Assembly: GCF_003344785.1 (NCBI RefSeq)
Contig: NZ_QPMK01000008.1
Coordinates: 13,440-77,439, forward strand
Length of the DNA stretch: 64,000 bases
Reading direction: 5' to 3'
Source of the DNA: Thalassococcus profundi
GTDB lineage: Bacteria; Pseudomonadota; Alphaproteobacteria; Rhodobacterales; Rhodobacteraceae
How positions within the stretch are numbered: the first letter of the stretch is position 1; every line of letters begins with the position of its first letter. Position numbers and translations under genes: made by a program. Of the stretch, positions 1-8,862 are shown in pieces. Below the pieces are notes generated by a model that saw nothing but the letters and a program-made list of their open reading frames with translations, ran no database searches and was not told the DNA's origin.

Positions 1-457
1 CGCCGTTGGACAGCAGCGCCACCAGCGCAAAGGCGGCGAACGCCCCGGCGAAGGCGCCCAGGGACAGCGACAGGCCTCCGGCGCCGATGCCGAGCACGAT
101 CACGCAGACCGCTCCGGTCGAGGCCCCCGCCGAGACGCCCAGGACAAACGGTTCGGCCAGGGCGTTGCGCAGCAGCGCCTGTAGGATCGCGCCGCAGATC
201 GCCAGCCCCGCCCCGGCGAGCGCCGCCACCAGCGCGCGGCTGAGACGCAGGTTCCACACCACGCTCTGCTCGACGGGGGGAACCTCGGCGCCAGTCAGGC
301 CAAGCTCGTTCGTGATCGACAGAAAGACCGTGGGCAGGGCGATGTTGTAATCGCCGATCGCAGCCGCCGAAGCGACCGCGAAGGCGAGAACGGCCGCCGA
401 CAGGCACAGGAACGGAAAAAGCCAGCCCGATCCGCGTTCCCCGGTCTCCGAGGTCAT
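1..457 (-). CDS. FecCD-family ABC importer permease, N-terminal part (cut by left edge)
   Basis: This is the first ~152 residues of a membrane permease for iron-siderophore, heme or vitamin B12 import. The reading frame starts at ATG 457-455 and runs off position 1. A hydrophobic first helix (residues ~13-35) is followed by the family hallmark region: LRLSRALVAALAGAGLAI, then ICGAILQALLRNALAEPF and VLGVSAGAS, which match the FecCD/BtuC pattern of first membrane segments and the RNPLA(E/D)P loop. The start overlaps the stop of the upstream binding-protein gene by one base (TGATG), so the two are translationally coupled. The ATPase partner would lie outside the window to the left. The substrate cannot be decided from this fragment. 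Confidence 0.88.
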   Translation of the reverse strand, partial: MTSETGERGSGWLFPFLCLSAAVLAFAVASAAAIGDYNIALPTVFLSITNELGLTGAEVPPVEQSVVWNLRLSRALVAALAGAGLAICGAILQALLRNALAEPFVLGVSAGASTGAVCVIVLGIGAGGLSLSLGAFAGAFAAFALVALLSNG

Positions 458-1464
458 CACGGCAGATCCAGCTCTTTCAGCTGTTCGGCCAAGGCTTCAG
501 CGCCGTAAAGTGTGCGGACGCTGGTGTTCATCGCCGCGCCGCTCATCACCACGATGCGGCCTTCGCGCACCGCTTCCATCTGGCTGACGGTCGGGTCCGA
601 GGTCAGAAAGGCGATCTTGTTCTCTGCAGTGTCCAGCGCCCAGCGATTGCGGTCGACCTGGCTCACGACAAAGACCGTGGGGTCGGCTGCCATGATGCCT
701 TCCCACCCGACCGTCGGCCATTCGGCCTCGGTCTGGATGGCGTTCTTGCCGCCAAGCAGATCGGCGATGTAGCCCGAGGCGCCGAAGCCGCCGCCCAGGT
801 AGGCGTCATCGGCGGGCGAAGGGCTGGAGAACCAGAACAGGAACGTCAGATCCTCGTCCTCCGGGAAACGCGCGCGCAAGGCGGCCTCGCGCGATTTGAA
901 ATCCTCGATCAGCGCCGTGCCGCGGTCGGCGATGTCGAAGATGCGCGACAGGTCCTCGATCTCTTTGTAGACCAGGTCCATGGTCCAGAGGTCGCGGCGG
1001 GAGCCGTAGGCGTCGCCCGCATCGAGCGTCGTGGAACACGCGCTTGGCGACAGGTAGGTCGGGATGCCGAGAACTTCGAAATCCGACCGCTGCGCGACCT
1101 TGCTGTCGGGCCCAAGCAGTGTCGTGAGCATGGCCGCCACGAAGTCGGGTTGCGTCGAGAGCACGGATTCAAGAGTTGGGAATTCAACCGTCAGAAGCTC
1201 GACTGAATTGTTGGCTTCCGCCAATTCGGGCAGCACGGAATTCGGCCAGAAGGCCGTCGCCGCCATCCGGTCTTCGAGCCCGAGAAGCAGCATGATCTCG
1301 GCGCTGTTCTGACCTAGGGCGACGGCCTTCTGCGGCGCCTGTTCGAAGGTGACGCTTTGACCGCAGTTCTCGATCGTCAGGGGATAGGTCGTTTCAGCCT
1401 GCGCAGACATGCCGCAAATGGCCAGGGCAACGCTTCCGGACGCCAGGATCGGCTTGATCCGCAT
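457..1464 (-). CDS. Periplasmic binding protein of an iron/B12-type ABC importer (FecB/BtuF fold)
   Basis: 335 residues. A signal peptide is visible at 1-23 (basic MRIK start, hydrophobic core, AQA cleavage site). The mature part begins with YPLTIENCGQSVTFEQAPQ and KAVALGQNSAEIMLLLGLEDR, the usual opening of class III binding proteins that deliver siderophores, heme or cobalamin. Later, PDFVAAM and the GGFGASGYIADLLGG segment fit the C-terminal lobe. Translational coupling to the FecCD permease supports one transport operon. The 427-base upstream region holds no recognisable cobalamin riboswitch box, which weakens a B12 assignment; an iron chelate is somewhat more likely, but this is inference. 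No TonB receptor is in view. Confidence 0.85.
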   Translation of the reverse strand: MRIKPILASGSVALAICGMSAQAETTYPLTIENCGQSVTFEQAPQKAVALGQNSAEIMLLLGLEDRMAATAFWPNSVLPELAEANNSVELLTVEFPTLESVLSTQPDFVAAMLTTLLGPDSKVAQRSDFEVLGIPTYLSPSACSTTLDAGDAYGSRRDLWTMDLVYKEIEDLSRIFDIADRGTALIEDFKSREAALRARFPEDEDLTFLFWFSSPSPADDAYLGGGFGASGYIADLLGGKNAIQTEAEWPTVGWEGIMAADPTVFVVSQVDRNRWALDTAENKIAFLTSDPTVSQMEAVREGRIVVMSGAAMNTSVRTLYGAEALAEQLKELDLP

Positions 1465-1891
1465 GGTGGGAATCCATTCTTGAGTAGTTAAGTCGGAAAT
1501 GGCGTAATCGCATCCCCACGCCAGTTCAAGAGCGTTTTTGTCGGAAATAAACCGGCGCGCTGCCGCCTCGACCTACGTTGCCCGAAACGCCAAGGCGCGC
1601 GCCTGCCGCCAGCCGGTATCCCCCGTCGCGCAGATCCGTCCGAACCTGACAGCCGCGCCTCAGAAACTTGCTGCGGCGTGGTTTCGCCCCCTCGCTCTTG
1701 CGTCTTTTTCCCGTAAGTTGGCCACCCGCCGGATTGGACGTTCGCCGGGCTTCACACGTGCGCATCGACGCTTCGCACACGCCAGAACGCCGTCCGAGCG
1801 ATGTGGTTGCGGCAGCGGCGGTTGCCCGGAGAGGTGTTCGGCGGCAAACCGTCCCAGCCAGGCCAGGCCGCCTGCCTGGGACGTAGCGGTG
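1465..1891. other. 427-base non-coding gap between the ABC importer and the SDR gene
   Basis: The gap must carry the promoter of the minus-strand ABC importer operon (right-hand end of that operon at 1464) and the 3' end of the SDR transcript. I looked for a cobalamin riboswitch (GCCAGGAGACCTGCC-type box) and found none. Short open frames in the gap have compositionally biased, Arg-rich translations and no family resemblance. The only clear structure is the inverted repeat at 1851-1882. Confidence 0.5.
1851..1882 (-). terminator. Strong inverted repeat just downstream of the SDR gene
   Basis: GTCCCAGCCAGGC pairs with GCCTGCCTGGGAC across a very short loop, giving a roughly 12-bp GC-rich stem starting 10 bases after the SDR stop codon on the minus strand. 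No convincing T-run follows, so it may be a weak or Rho-assisted terminator or an mRNA 3' stabiliser. Confidence 0.5.
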
Positions 1892-2671
1892 CTAGACGGT
1901 CGGAACCGTGCCGCCGTCGATCACGTATTCCGTGCCGGTGATCGTGCCGGCGCGATCCGAGCCGAGAAATGCGATCAGGTTCGCAACCTCTTCCGGCCGG
2001 GTAGGCCGGCCGATCGGCACGCCGCCGAGCGACTCCATGATCATGCGCTTGCCCGCGTCGACGTCGACCCCATGCTCTGCGGCAAGGCGTTTTGCCAGCT
2101 CGACCGAGGATTCGGTCTCGATCCAGCCCGGAGAGACGCGGACGACTCGCACACCCTTGGGCGAGACCTGCTTCGACAGGCTCTTGCTGTAGGTGGACAG
2201 CGCCGCCTTGGCGGCGGCATAGGCCGTCGTCGCCTCGGGCAGTGGCAGCGCGCGCTGGATGGATGTGACGTGGATCACCACGCCGCTGCCCCGCGCCTCC
2301 ATCTCCGGCACGAGCGCGCGGTCGAGGCGCACTGCCGGCATCAGGTTCAGGTCGATCTCGCGCCGCCATTCGTCGTCGTCCAGCGCCCTGTAGCCGCCTG
2401 CGGGCGCCGAGGACCCGCCGAGCATGTGGACGATGATGTCGACGCCGCCCAGCCTCTCGCGCACGGCCTCGGCCACTGTGGCGCAGCCTTCGGGCCGCGT
2501 CAGGTCCGCCGCGATGAACCGGTCTTCGGGCATCTCCGGTGGTCTTGTGCGTGCCGTCGTCAGAACATCGGCACCGAGCTTCTTGAACAGGGACACGGTC
2601 GCGCCTCCGGCACCGCGTGTGCCGGAGGTGACGAGGGCCCGCTTGCCCTCAAGGGTCAGAAAGGCGCTCAC
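1892..2671 (-). CDS. Short-chain dehydrogenase/reductase (SDR)
   Basis: 259 residues starting at GTG 2671, chosen because it gives a GTGA overlap with the stop of the upstream NTF2-like gene and places the Rossmann fold at residue ~9. The nucleotide-binding motif reads [14 protein letters not shown] (TGxxxGxG type, with Ser in place of the usual Gly/Ala), the active site has [13 protein letters not shown] (Tyr and Lys of YxxxK), and the end has VSPGWIETE and a [13 protein letters not shown] tail typical of classical NAD(P)H-dependent SDRs. The usual NNAG is replaced by HMLGGS. Substrate unknown. It forms a two-gene operon with the NTF2-like gene, opposite a LysR regulator. Confidence 0.85.
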   Translation of the reverse strand: MSAFLTLEGKRALVTSGTRGAGGATVSLFKKLGADVLTTARTRPPEMPEDRFIAADLTRPEGCATVAEAVRERLGGVDIIVHMLGGSSAPAGGYRALDDDEWRREIDLNLMPAVRLDRALVPEMEARGSGVVIHVTSIQRALPLPEATTAYAAAKAALSTYSKSLSKQVSPKGVRVVRVSPGWIETESSVELAKRLAAEHGVDVDAGKRMIMESLGGVPIGRPTRPEEVANLIAFLGSDRAGTITGTEYVIDGGTVPTV

Positions 2672-2997
2672 GGGACGATCTCCAGTTCGGCGATCTTTTT
2701 GCCACGGAGGACGAAGAAGTAGCGCAGGTCGACAGGGCTGCCGGGGAAGTTGCCGACGAGATGGCTGGTGACGACCGTGCGCGCGCCGTCTTGCGCGATG
2801 TCGAACGGTTCGACCGTGTAGGTGTATTGCGTGGAGGCGTTCGCCATCCACTGCCGGATCGCGTTGCGGCCGGTGTAGGTATTGCCTTCGTCGAGGACGG
2901 TGGCGTCCTCGGTGAAGCAGTCCGAGATCGCCTGCGCATTGCCTGTCTTGTCGGCCGAAAAATAGGCGGCGATCACCTTGGGAAGTTCAATACTCAT
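2668..2997 (-). CDS. NTF2-like / SnoaL-type small protein
   Basis: 109 residues from ATG 2997, supported by an AAGGAG box 8 bases upstream. The sequence [41 protein letters not shown] and the ending [17 protein letters not shown] fit the cone-shaped NTF2/SnoaL fold found in small ketosteroid-isomerase-like enzymes and ligand-binding proteins. It overlaps the SDR start by 4 bases, so the pair is co-translated and may act on the same small molecule. Function is not predictable further. A LysR-type box lies 48-68 bases upstream of the start. Confidence 0.8.
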   Translation of the reverse strand: MSIELPKVIAAYFSADKTGNAQAISDCFTEDATVLDEGNTYTGRNAIRQWMANASTQYTYTVEPFDIAQDGARTVVTSHLVGNFPGSPVDLRYFFVLRGKKIAELEIVP

Positions 2998-3044
2998 AGT
3001 GGGTCTCCTTTTGTGTGAGGCGAAGGTAGGGTTTTGACATCGTG

Positions 3045-3065
3045 CGGATAAGCGGGATAAATCCG
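3045..3065. promoter_or_regulatory. LysR-type T-N11-A operator
   Basis: CGGAT (3045-3049), 11 bases, then ATCCG (3061-3065): perfect 5-base arms giving the canonical T-N11-A dyad. It sits between the divergent NTF2-like/SDR operon and the LysR gene, the expected place for an autoregulatory and activating site. Confidence 0.7.
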
Positions 3066-3091
3066 AATGTGGCATTCTGGTTTTGGGGACA

Positions 3092-4000
3092 ATGGCGACC
3101 TATAAGCTGTCCGATTTCGACGCGGTTCTGGCGATCGCCCGCCGGGGGTCGTTCCGCGCGGGCGCGCTTGATGTGGGGATGTCGACAAGTGCGCTCAGCA
3201 ACGCGGTCTCGAAACTCGAGGCGCAGTTGGGCGTGCGGCTTTTCAACCGCACGACCCGCAGCGTGTCTCTGACCGAAGCCGGGCAACGCTTCGTCAACCA
3301 GGTCAGCCCGGCGCTCAAGGACATTCACCGCGCGCTGGACACGGTCCGGTCGCAGCAGGAGACGCCCACCGGCGTCCTGCGCATCAACACCTTTGCCACG
3401 GCGGGCCGCGAGATCCTGACGCCGCTGGTGCTGGAATACCTGCGGCGGTTCCCGGGCGTGCAGATCGACCTCGTGACCGAGGGCAACCTCGTCGACATCG
3501 TGGCCGAGGGCTTCGATTTCGGGGTGCGCAGTCAGACCCTCGTGCCGAGCGACATGATCGCCATCCCGCTGGGGCCCGGGCGGCGCTACGCGGTGGTCGC
3601 GACGCCCGGTTATTTCGACGGCCGGGAGACGCCAAAAGTGCCCTCCGACCTGCTGGCGCATGCCTGTATCCGGACGCGCCTGCCGAACGGCGCGCTCTTT
3701 CGCTGGCCGTTCGAGTCCGACGGTCAGCCGGTGCAGGTCGATGTGGCGGGGCCGATCACGCTGGACGAAGCCAGCCTCGCCCGGATTGCCGTGCTCGAGG
3801 GCCTCGGCATCGGTTTTTTCATGGAATCGGATGTGCGCCAGGACATCGAGGCGGGGCGCCTCGTGCGGGTGCTGGACGACTGGACACCGCCGCTGGCGCC
3901 GCTTTGCCTGTACTATCCCAGCCGGCGCAATCCGCCGGCGGCCTTCAAGGTCTTTGTCGATCTCGCGCGGGAACGCGCGCGCGCCTCTCGGGCCCGCTGA
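3092..4000 (+). CDS. LysR-family transcriptional regulator
   Basis: 302 residues from ATG 3092; a TTG three codons upstream is possible but less likely. The N-terminal winged helix-turn-helix spans residues ~4-62 ([53 protein letters not shown]). The effector domain follows from ~90 ([19 protein letters not shown] through [21 protein letters not shown]), of the large CrgA/DmlR-like subgroup. It is divergent from the NTF2-like/SDR pair, with a T-N11-A box in the 94-base intergenic space, so it probably controls those two genes and itself. The inducer is unknown. Confidence 0.9.
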   Translation: MATYKLSDFDAVLAIARRGSFRAGALDVGMSTSALSNAVSKLEAQLGVRLFNRTTRSVSLTEAGQRFVNQVSPALKDIHRALDTVRSQQETPTGVLRINTFATAGREILTPLVLEYLRRFPGVQIDLVTEGNLVDIVAEGFDFGVRSQTLVPSDMIAIPLGPGRRYAVVATPGYFDGRETPKVPSDLLAHACIRTRLPNGALFRWPFESDGQPVQVDVAGPITLDEASLARIAVLEGLGIGFFMESDVRQDIEAGRLVRVLDDWTPPLAPLCLYYPSRRNPPAAFKVFVDLARERARASRAR

Positions 4001-4277
4001 GGGCGTCGGGGCGGACGATCCGCAGGGTCTGACCGGCACCGCGGCGGTCCGCCCAAGGTACAAGAATTGGCAACGCCTGCATTGCATGGGGTCGCAAACC
4101 CGGTGCGGTCGATCTTGTCTTGAACCGGGGGCGTCGGGTGATGCAGCCGGCTTTCCACGGGCGAAGTGCCGAAAAACCGGGCAGTGTCCCCGTTCGTGCT
4201 GCATTTCCGGTCGGGGTCCGGCCCTGTCTGCGGCATAGCCGTTGCACCGCTGTGTGGATTGGCACATGCCATCCGGT

Positions 4278-4862
4278 ATGAGCGCCAAACTGACAGTCGT
4301 CGTCGTGGAGGAGGATCGCGACCGTGCGATCGGGATCATCGATGCGCTCACCGCCAACGGCGACTGCGACGTCCATGTGATCGGTCACGCCAGCGGACTG
4401 GCCCGCAAGATCGCGGCGCACAGTCCCGACATCGTGCTGATCGACATCGACAATCCCACCCGTGACATGATGGAGGAACTGACCCTCGCGTCAGGGCCGC
4501 TGGACCGGCCGGTGGCCATGTTCGTGTCCGGCGCGGCGGGCGGCCTCGCGCAGGCCGCGGTCGAGGCCGGTGTCTCTGCCTATGTCGTCGACGGGCTTTC
4601 GCCGAAACGGCTGAAGCCGGTGATGGACACGGCGATCGCCCGGTTCGGCATGGTCCGGCAGATGCGCAACGAACTGGCCGAGACCCGGCGGGCGCTGGAA
4701 GAGCGCAAGGTCATCGACCGCGCCAAGGGGCTTTTGATGAAGGCCCGCGGCATTGATGAAGACGCGGCCTATGCGCTGCTGCGCAAGAGCGCCATGGACA
4801 ACGGCCGGCGCGTCGCGGATGTGGCCGAGGCGCTGGTGACGGCTTCGGGGCTCTTGGGATGA
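4278..4862 (+). CDS. nasT: ANTAR-domain antitermination regulator NasT
   Basis: 194 residues from ATG 4278; an in-frame ATG at 4266 is the alternative and neither has a good ribosome site. Residues ~5-125 form a response-regulator-like receiver (VVVVEEDRDRA, DIVLIDIDNP). Residues ~138-188 form the ANTAR RNA-binding domain (RKVIDRAKGLLMKARGIDED, AYALLRKSAMDNGRRVADVA). NasT binds paired hexaloop hairpins in nitrate-assimilation leader RNAs and prevents transcription termination. It overlaps nasS by ATGA; NasS would sequester it until nitrate or nitrite binds. A matching leader lies before nrtA at 6177-6254. The 277 bases upstream hold no gene. Confidence 0.93.
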   Translation: MSAKLTVVVVEEDRDRAIGIIDALTANGDCDVHVIGHASGLARKIAAHSPDIVLIDIDNPTRDMMEELTLASGPLDRPVAMFVSGAAGGLAQAAVEAGVSAYVVDGLSPKRLKPVMDTAIARFGMVRQMRNELAETRRALEERKVIDRAKGLLMKARGIDEDAAYALLRKSAMDNGRRVADVAEALVTASGLLG

Positions 4863-6034
4863 AGACTGTGAACCTTCCCGTCGCCTACATGCCGCTGGTG
4901 GACGCGGCGCCGCTGATCATGGCGCAGGAGATGGGATTTGCCGAGGCGGAAGGCATCGCGCTCGACCTGATCGCGGCACCGTCCTGGTCGTCGGTGCGCG
5001 ACATGCTGGCCTTTGGCCGCGTGGATGCGGCGCACATGCTGTCGCCGGTGCCGGTGGCCATGGCGATGGGGCTGGGCGGGGTGACGACCGCGCTGTCGGC
5101 CGTGTCGGTGCTGTCCGTGAACGGCAATGTCATCGGCGTCGGCAAGGGGCTCGAGGCCAAGCTGCGCGCCATCGGCCATGGGTTCGATTTTGCCGATCCG
5201 GTGGCGGCGGCAAAGGCGTTGGACCGCGTCCGCGACGGGCCGCTGACCTTCGGCGTGCCCTTTCCGTTTTCGATGCACGTTGAATTGCTGCGGTATTGGA
5301 GCGCGGGCACCGCCCTGGGCGCGAAAGGCATCGAAATCCGCACCGTGCCGCCGCCGCTGATGGCCAGCGCGCTGGCGGCGGGCGACGTGGATGCGTTCTG
5401 TGTCGGAGAGCCGTGGGGGTCCGTGTCCGTCGAACAGGGCGTCGGTGCGCTTTTGTTGCCGGGACAGAGCATCTGGCAGTTCGCCCCGGAAAAGGTGTTG
5501 GCCGTGCGCAGGGACTGGGCCGACACAGAGCCCGACCTGGTCGCGCGGCTGATGCGGGCCGTCTTTCGCGCCGGGCGTTGGCTGTCGCGGCCCGAAAGTC
5601 GGAGCGCGGCCGGCGAGGTGTTGTCCCGCCGCCTTTACCTGGATGTGCCGTCGGAGCTGATCGACCGGGCGTTGAGCGGAAACCTCATCCTGTCGGCGCG
5701 CGGCGAGCTGCGCCCGGTCGAGCGGTTCGTCGAATTCTTCCACGGCGCCGCGACCTTTCCCTGGCGCAGTCAGGCGAAGTGGATCGCCACACGCCTGGCG
5801 GCGGAACACGGGCAGGATATCTCGGGTCGGCTCGACCTTATCTCGCATGTCTTCCGCGCGGATCTGCATCGTCGCCACCTGGCGATGACCAGCAATGACC
5901 TGCCCGGTGCGTCCGAGAAGGTCGAGGGTTCGATTCGTCACGATACGCCGGTGGCCTCTGCGCAAGGCAACCTGTCGCTGCTGCCGGACAGGTTTTTCGA
6001 TGGGCGCATTTTTGATCTAACCGACGAATTCTGA
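4859..6034 (+). CDS. nasS: Cytoplasmic nitrate/nitrite sensor NasS (NrtA-like)
   Basis: 391 residues. It resembles the binding protein NrtA over most of its length (VAYMPLVDAAPLIMAQEMGF, HMLSPVPVAMAMGLGG, FPFSMHVELLRYW, DVDAFCVGEPWG) but starts MKTVNLPVAYMP with no signal peptide, so it acts in the cytoplasm. In Paracoccus and other proteobacteria NasS holds NasT inactive and releases it when nitrate or nitrite binds. The ATGA overlap with nasT fits production of the two partners in fixed ratio. It is shorter than the secreted NrtA at 6309-7676 and lacks its C-terminal extension. Confidence 0.92.
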   Translation: MKTVNLPVAYMPLVDAAPLIMAQEMGFAEAEGIALDLIAAPSWSSVRDMLAFGRVDAAHMLSPVPVAMAMGLGGVTTALSAVSVLSVNGNVIGVGKGLEAKLRAIGHGFDFADPVAAAKALDRVRDGPLTFGVPFPFSMHVELLRYWSAGTALGAKGIEIRTVPPPLMASALAAGDVDAFCVGEPWGSVSVEQGVGALLLPGQSIWQFAPEKVLAVRRDWADTEPDLVARLMRAVFRAGRWLSRPESRSAAGEVLSRRLYLDVPSELIDRALSGNLILSARGELRPVERFVEFFHGAATFPWRSQAKWIATRLAAEHGQDISGRLDLISHVFRADLHRRHLAMTSNDLPGASEKVEGSIRHDTPVASAQGNLSLLPDRFFDGRIFDLTDEF

Positions 6035-6176
6035 CCAGTAGAGAGGCAGTTTTCGCCGTTTCCGGCGGTGTCTCTCGAAGAAATCCGCCTTTCGTTCATT
6101 TTTCTTTTGCGTGAATTTCTGCGTTGCCGCATCACGAAGAGGCCGGTTTGCAATGGCGTGAGCCGGCACGAAATTC

Positions 6177-6254
6177 TTCCCAATGACAGGGAATACCCTG
6201 AGCAAGGTCGCTCGCTTTCCGCCGGATTCCGGTGGTCAGTGATCGGCCTTTTTT
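6177..6254 (+). promoter_or_regulatory. ANTAR-type two-hairpin leader RNA plus terminator before nrtA
   Basis: Hairpin 1: TTCCC (6177-6181), loop AATGACA, GGGAA (6189-6193). Hairpin 2: GAGC (6200-6203), hexaloop AAGGTC, GCTC (6210-6213); the loop has A at position 1 and G at position 4, the signature recognised by ANTAR proteins. A GC-rich stem CCGCCGG-ATT-CCGGTGG (6219-6235) and further pairing lead into six T at 6249-6254, consistent with an intrinsic terminator. A competing stem CAGGG-AATA-CCCTG (6187-6200) uses bases of both hairpins. nrtA starts 55 bases after the T-run. Confidence 0.75.
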
Positions 6255-6308
6255 GCGTTTTTCGTCCGGTTTTCTCTACGTCTGCCGGGCATTCCGAAAG
6301 GACACCTC

Positions 6309-7676
6309 ATGAAGAAGCTCCTGACCGGCCTCGCGGCCTGCACGGCGATGACCGGCCCCGCCTTCGCCCAGATGCTGGACCTGGAAAAGGATGAACTGAC
6401 CCTCGGGTTCATCAAGCTGACCGACATGGCCCCGCTGGCCGTGGCCTACGAGCAGGGATATTTCCTCGACGAGGGACTTTTTGTGACGCTCGAGGCGCAG
6501 GCGAACTGGAAAGTGCTGCTTGACGGCGTGATCGGCGGGCAACTGGACGGCGCGCATATGCTCGCCGGTCAGCCGCTGGCCGCGACCATCGGTTTCGGCA
6601 CCGAGGCGCATATCGTCACGCCCTTTTCGATGGACCTGAACGGCAACGGCATCACCGTCTCCAACGAGGTCTGGGAAAAGATGCTGCCGCATATTCCCAA
6701 GCTGGACGATGGCCGCCCGCAGCACCCGATCTCGGCCAAGGCGCTGGCGCCGGTGGTCGAGGAGTTCCGGAACGCCGGCAAGCCCTTCAACATGGGCATG
6801 GTGTTTCCGGTGTCGACCCACAACTACGAACTGCGTTACTGGCTGGCCGCCGGCGGACTTCATCCGGGCTACTACAGCCCCGAGAACATCAGCGGCCAGA
6901 TCGGTGCCGATGTCTTCCTGAGCGTGACGCCGCCGCCGCAGATGCCCGCCACGCTCGAGGCCGGAACGATCGACGGCTATTGCGTCGGCGAGCCCTGGAA
7001 CCAGCAGGCGGTGTTCAAGGGCATCGGGGTGCCGGTCATCACCGATTACCAGCTGTGGAAGAACAACCCCGAAAAGGTCTTCGGCATCACCGCAGAATTC
7101 GCCGAACAGTATCCGAACACCACGCTCGCCATGACCAAGGCGCTGATCCGCGCCGCGATCTGGCTTGACGAGAACGACAACGCCAACCGGCCCGAGGCGG
7201 TCGAAATCCTCAGCCGGCCCGAATATGTCGGCGCGGATTACGAGGTGATCGCCAACTCGATGACCGGCTTCTTCGAGTTCGAAAAGGGCGACAAGCGCGA
7301 CATCCCCGACTTCAACGTCTTCTTCCGCTACAACGCGACCTATCCGTTCTACTCCGATGCGGTGTGGTACCTGACGCAGATGCGCCGCTGGGGCCAGATC
7401 GCAGAGCCGAAGTCGGACGCCTGGTACGACGAGGTCGCGCGCGACGTCTACAAGCCCGAGATCTACCTCGAGGCGGCGCGCCTGCTGGTGGACGAGGGGC
7501 TGGCGAACGAGGCGGATTTTCCCTGGGACAGTGACGGCTACAAGGCGCCGACCCCGGCGGCGGATATCATCGACGGCATCCCCTACGACGGCCGCACGCC
7601 CAACGCCTACCTGGATAGCCTGCCGATCGGCCTGAAAGGCGAACAGATCGTTGTCGGCACCGAGGTCGAAGGCTGA
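6309..7676 (+). CDS. nrtA: Nitrate ABC transporter periplasmic binding protein
   Basis: 455 residues with a signal peptide at 1-20 (MKKLLTGL start, PAFA cleavage). The mature protein carries NrtA/CmpA family segments: [20 protein letters not shown] near the N-terminus, [48 protein letters not shown] and [14 protein letters not shown]. It captures nitrate (or nitrite) in the periplasm for NrtB/NrtCD. A good AAGGA box lies 8 bases upstream. It is the first gene after the NasT-controlled leader, so its expression should need nitrate. A lipobox-like LAAC at 8-11 is too close to the N-terminus to be a lipoprotein site. Confidence 0.94.
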   Translation: MKKLLTGLAACTAMTGPAFAQMLDLEKDELTLGFIKLTDMAPLAVAYEQGYFLDEGLFVTLEAQANWKVLLDGVIGGQLDGAHMLAGQPLAATIGFGTEAHIVTPFSMDLNGNGITVSNEVWEKMLPHIPKLDDGRPQHPISAKALAPVVEEFRNAGKPFNMGMVFPVSTHNYELRYWLAAGGLHPGYYSPENISGQIGADVFLSVTPPPQMPATLEAGTIDGYCVGEPWNQQAVFKGIGVPVITDYQLWKNNPEKVFGITAEFAEQYPNTTLAMTKALIRAAIWLDENDNANRPEAVEILSRPEYVGADYEVIANSMTGFFEFEKGDKRDIPDFNVFFRYNATYPFYSDAVWYLTQMRRWGQIAEPKSDAWYDEVARDVYKPEIYLEAARLLVDEGLANEADFPWDSDGYKAPTPAADIIDGIPYDGRTPNAYLDSLPIGLKGEQIVVGTEVEG

Positions 7677-7677
7677 G

Positions 7678-7705
7678 CCCCTTAGGGGGTGCGCCACATC
7701 GGCGC
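7678..7705 (+). other. Two small intercistronic hairpins after nrtA
   Basis: CCCC-TTA-GGGG (7678-7688) is followed at once by GCGCC-ACATC-GGCGC (7691-7705), between the nrtA stop and nrtB. Such structures after binding-protein genes often protect the upstream message and lower downstream expression. The stems are short, so this is suggestive only. Confidence 0.35.
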
Positions 7706-7765
7706 GCTCCCGATTCACCTCGCCTGCGACCAGCCCCGTCCAATCCGATCTCACGAGGACATTCC

Positions 7766-8842
7766 ATGACCACAGTCGATCCAAACTTTGCCCAGGCCGC
7801 GGACCGCGAAGCGCGGCGCGCCCGGCTTTTCACCCGCATCAATGCCGCCGACAAGTGGTTTCAGGTTCTCGGCCTCAGTTGGGTGACCCCGATCCTCAGG
7901 GCGATGGCCGGAGACAATCCAAGGGCCCAGCTCAAGGATATCTGGCGTCTGCTGCTGGTGCCGTTGCTGGCAATCGTCGTCTTCCTGGTCCTCTGGGGCG
8001 CCCTCGCGCCGCGTGTGCAGACCTCGCTCGGGGCGGTTCCGGGTCCGGCCCAGGTCTGGGAACAGGCGGTCATCCTGCACGAGGATGCACAGGACAAGGC
8101 GGCCAGCCGCGCCCGGTTCCAGGACCAGGTCGACACGCTGAATGCGCGCCGCGTCGCCAACGGTCAGGAACCGGTCGAGCGGGCCTACACGGGCGCGCCC
8201 AGCTACTATCAGCAGATATGGACCTCGATCCAGACGGTGTTCTTCGGCTTCCTGATCGCCACCGTCGTTGCCGTGCCGCTGGGCATCGCGGCGGGCCTGT
8301 CGCCCACGGCGAATGCCGCGCTGAACCCGCTGATCCAGATCTTCAAACCCGTATCGCCGCTGGCCTGGCTGCCCATCGTGACGATGATCGTCTCCGCTCT
8401 GGCGGCGTCCAACGACGGGCTGCTGGCGAAAAGCTTCATCATTTCCGCGATCACCGTGACGCTGTGTTCGCTCTGGCCGACGCTGATCAACACGGCCCTG
8501 GGCGTGGCCAGCATCGACCGCGACCTCGTCAACGTCTCCAAGGTGCTCAAGATGAACACCTGGACCAAGATCACCAAGCTGGTGCTGCCTTCGGCGCTGC
8601 CGCTGATCTTCACCGGGCTGCGCCTGAGCCTCGGTGTGGGCTGGATGGTTCTGATCGCCGCCGAGATGCTGGCGCAGAACCCGGGGCTCGGGAAATTCGT
8701 CTGGGACGAGTTCCAGAACGGATCGAGCTCAAGCCTCGCCCGGATCATGGTCGCGGTTCTGACCATCGGGATCATCGGCTTCCTGCTCGACCGGGTGATG
8801 TACGCGCTGCAATCACTCTTCACCTTCACCAACAACCGCTGA
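7766..8842 (+). CDS. nrtB: Nitrate ABC transporter permease
   Basis: 358 residues. A cytoplasmic N-terminal stretch of ~70 residues precedes the first membrane helix (LLLVPLLAIVVFLVLWGALA), then a periplasmic loop with a charged segment (~105-140), and the BPD_transp_1 core: IQTVFFGFLIATVVAVPLGI, LNPLIQIFKPVSPLAWLPIV, and the EAA-type loop around DRDLVNVSKVLKMNTWTKIT. It ends LDRVMYALQSLFTF. Long N-terminal and loop insertions are usual in NrtB relative to TauC/SsuC. It pairs with the fused ATPase encoded 20 bases downstream. Confidence 0.93.
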   Translation: MTTVDPNFAQAADREARRARLFTRINAADKWFQVLGLSWVTPILRAMAGDNPRAQLKDIWRLLLVPLLAIVVFLVLWGALAPRVQTSLGAVPGPAQVWEQAVILHEDAQDKAASRARFQDQVDTLNARRVANGQEPVERAYTGAPSYYQQIWTSIQTVFFGFLIATVVAVPLGIAAGLSPTANAALNPLIQIFKPVSPLAWLPIVTMIVSALAASNDGLLAKSFIISAITVTLCSLWPTLINTALGVASIDRDLVNVSKVLKMNTWTKITKLVLPSALPLIFTGLRLSLGVGWMVLIAAEMLAQNPGLGKFVWDEFQNGSSSSLARIMVAVLTIGIIGFLLDRVMYALQSLFTFTNNR

Positions 8843-8862
8843 GGCAGGGAAAGGAGACCGAT

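Noticed and set aside
1465-1891. Possible cobalamin riboswitch upstream of the FecB/BtuF-type gene
   Set aside because: No B12-box consensus on the minus strand.
4258-4280. A sigma54 promoter (TGGCAC) just before nasT
   Set aside because: No GC element at the required 10-base spacing from GG.
6309-6341. Lipoprotein signal (LAAC) in NrtA
   Set aside because: The Cys would be residue 11, too early; a normal cleavage site PAFA/Q is present at residue 20.
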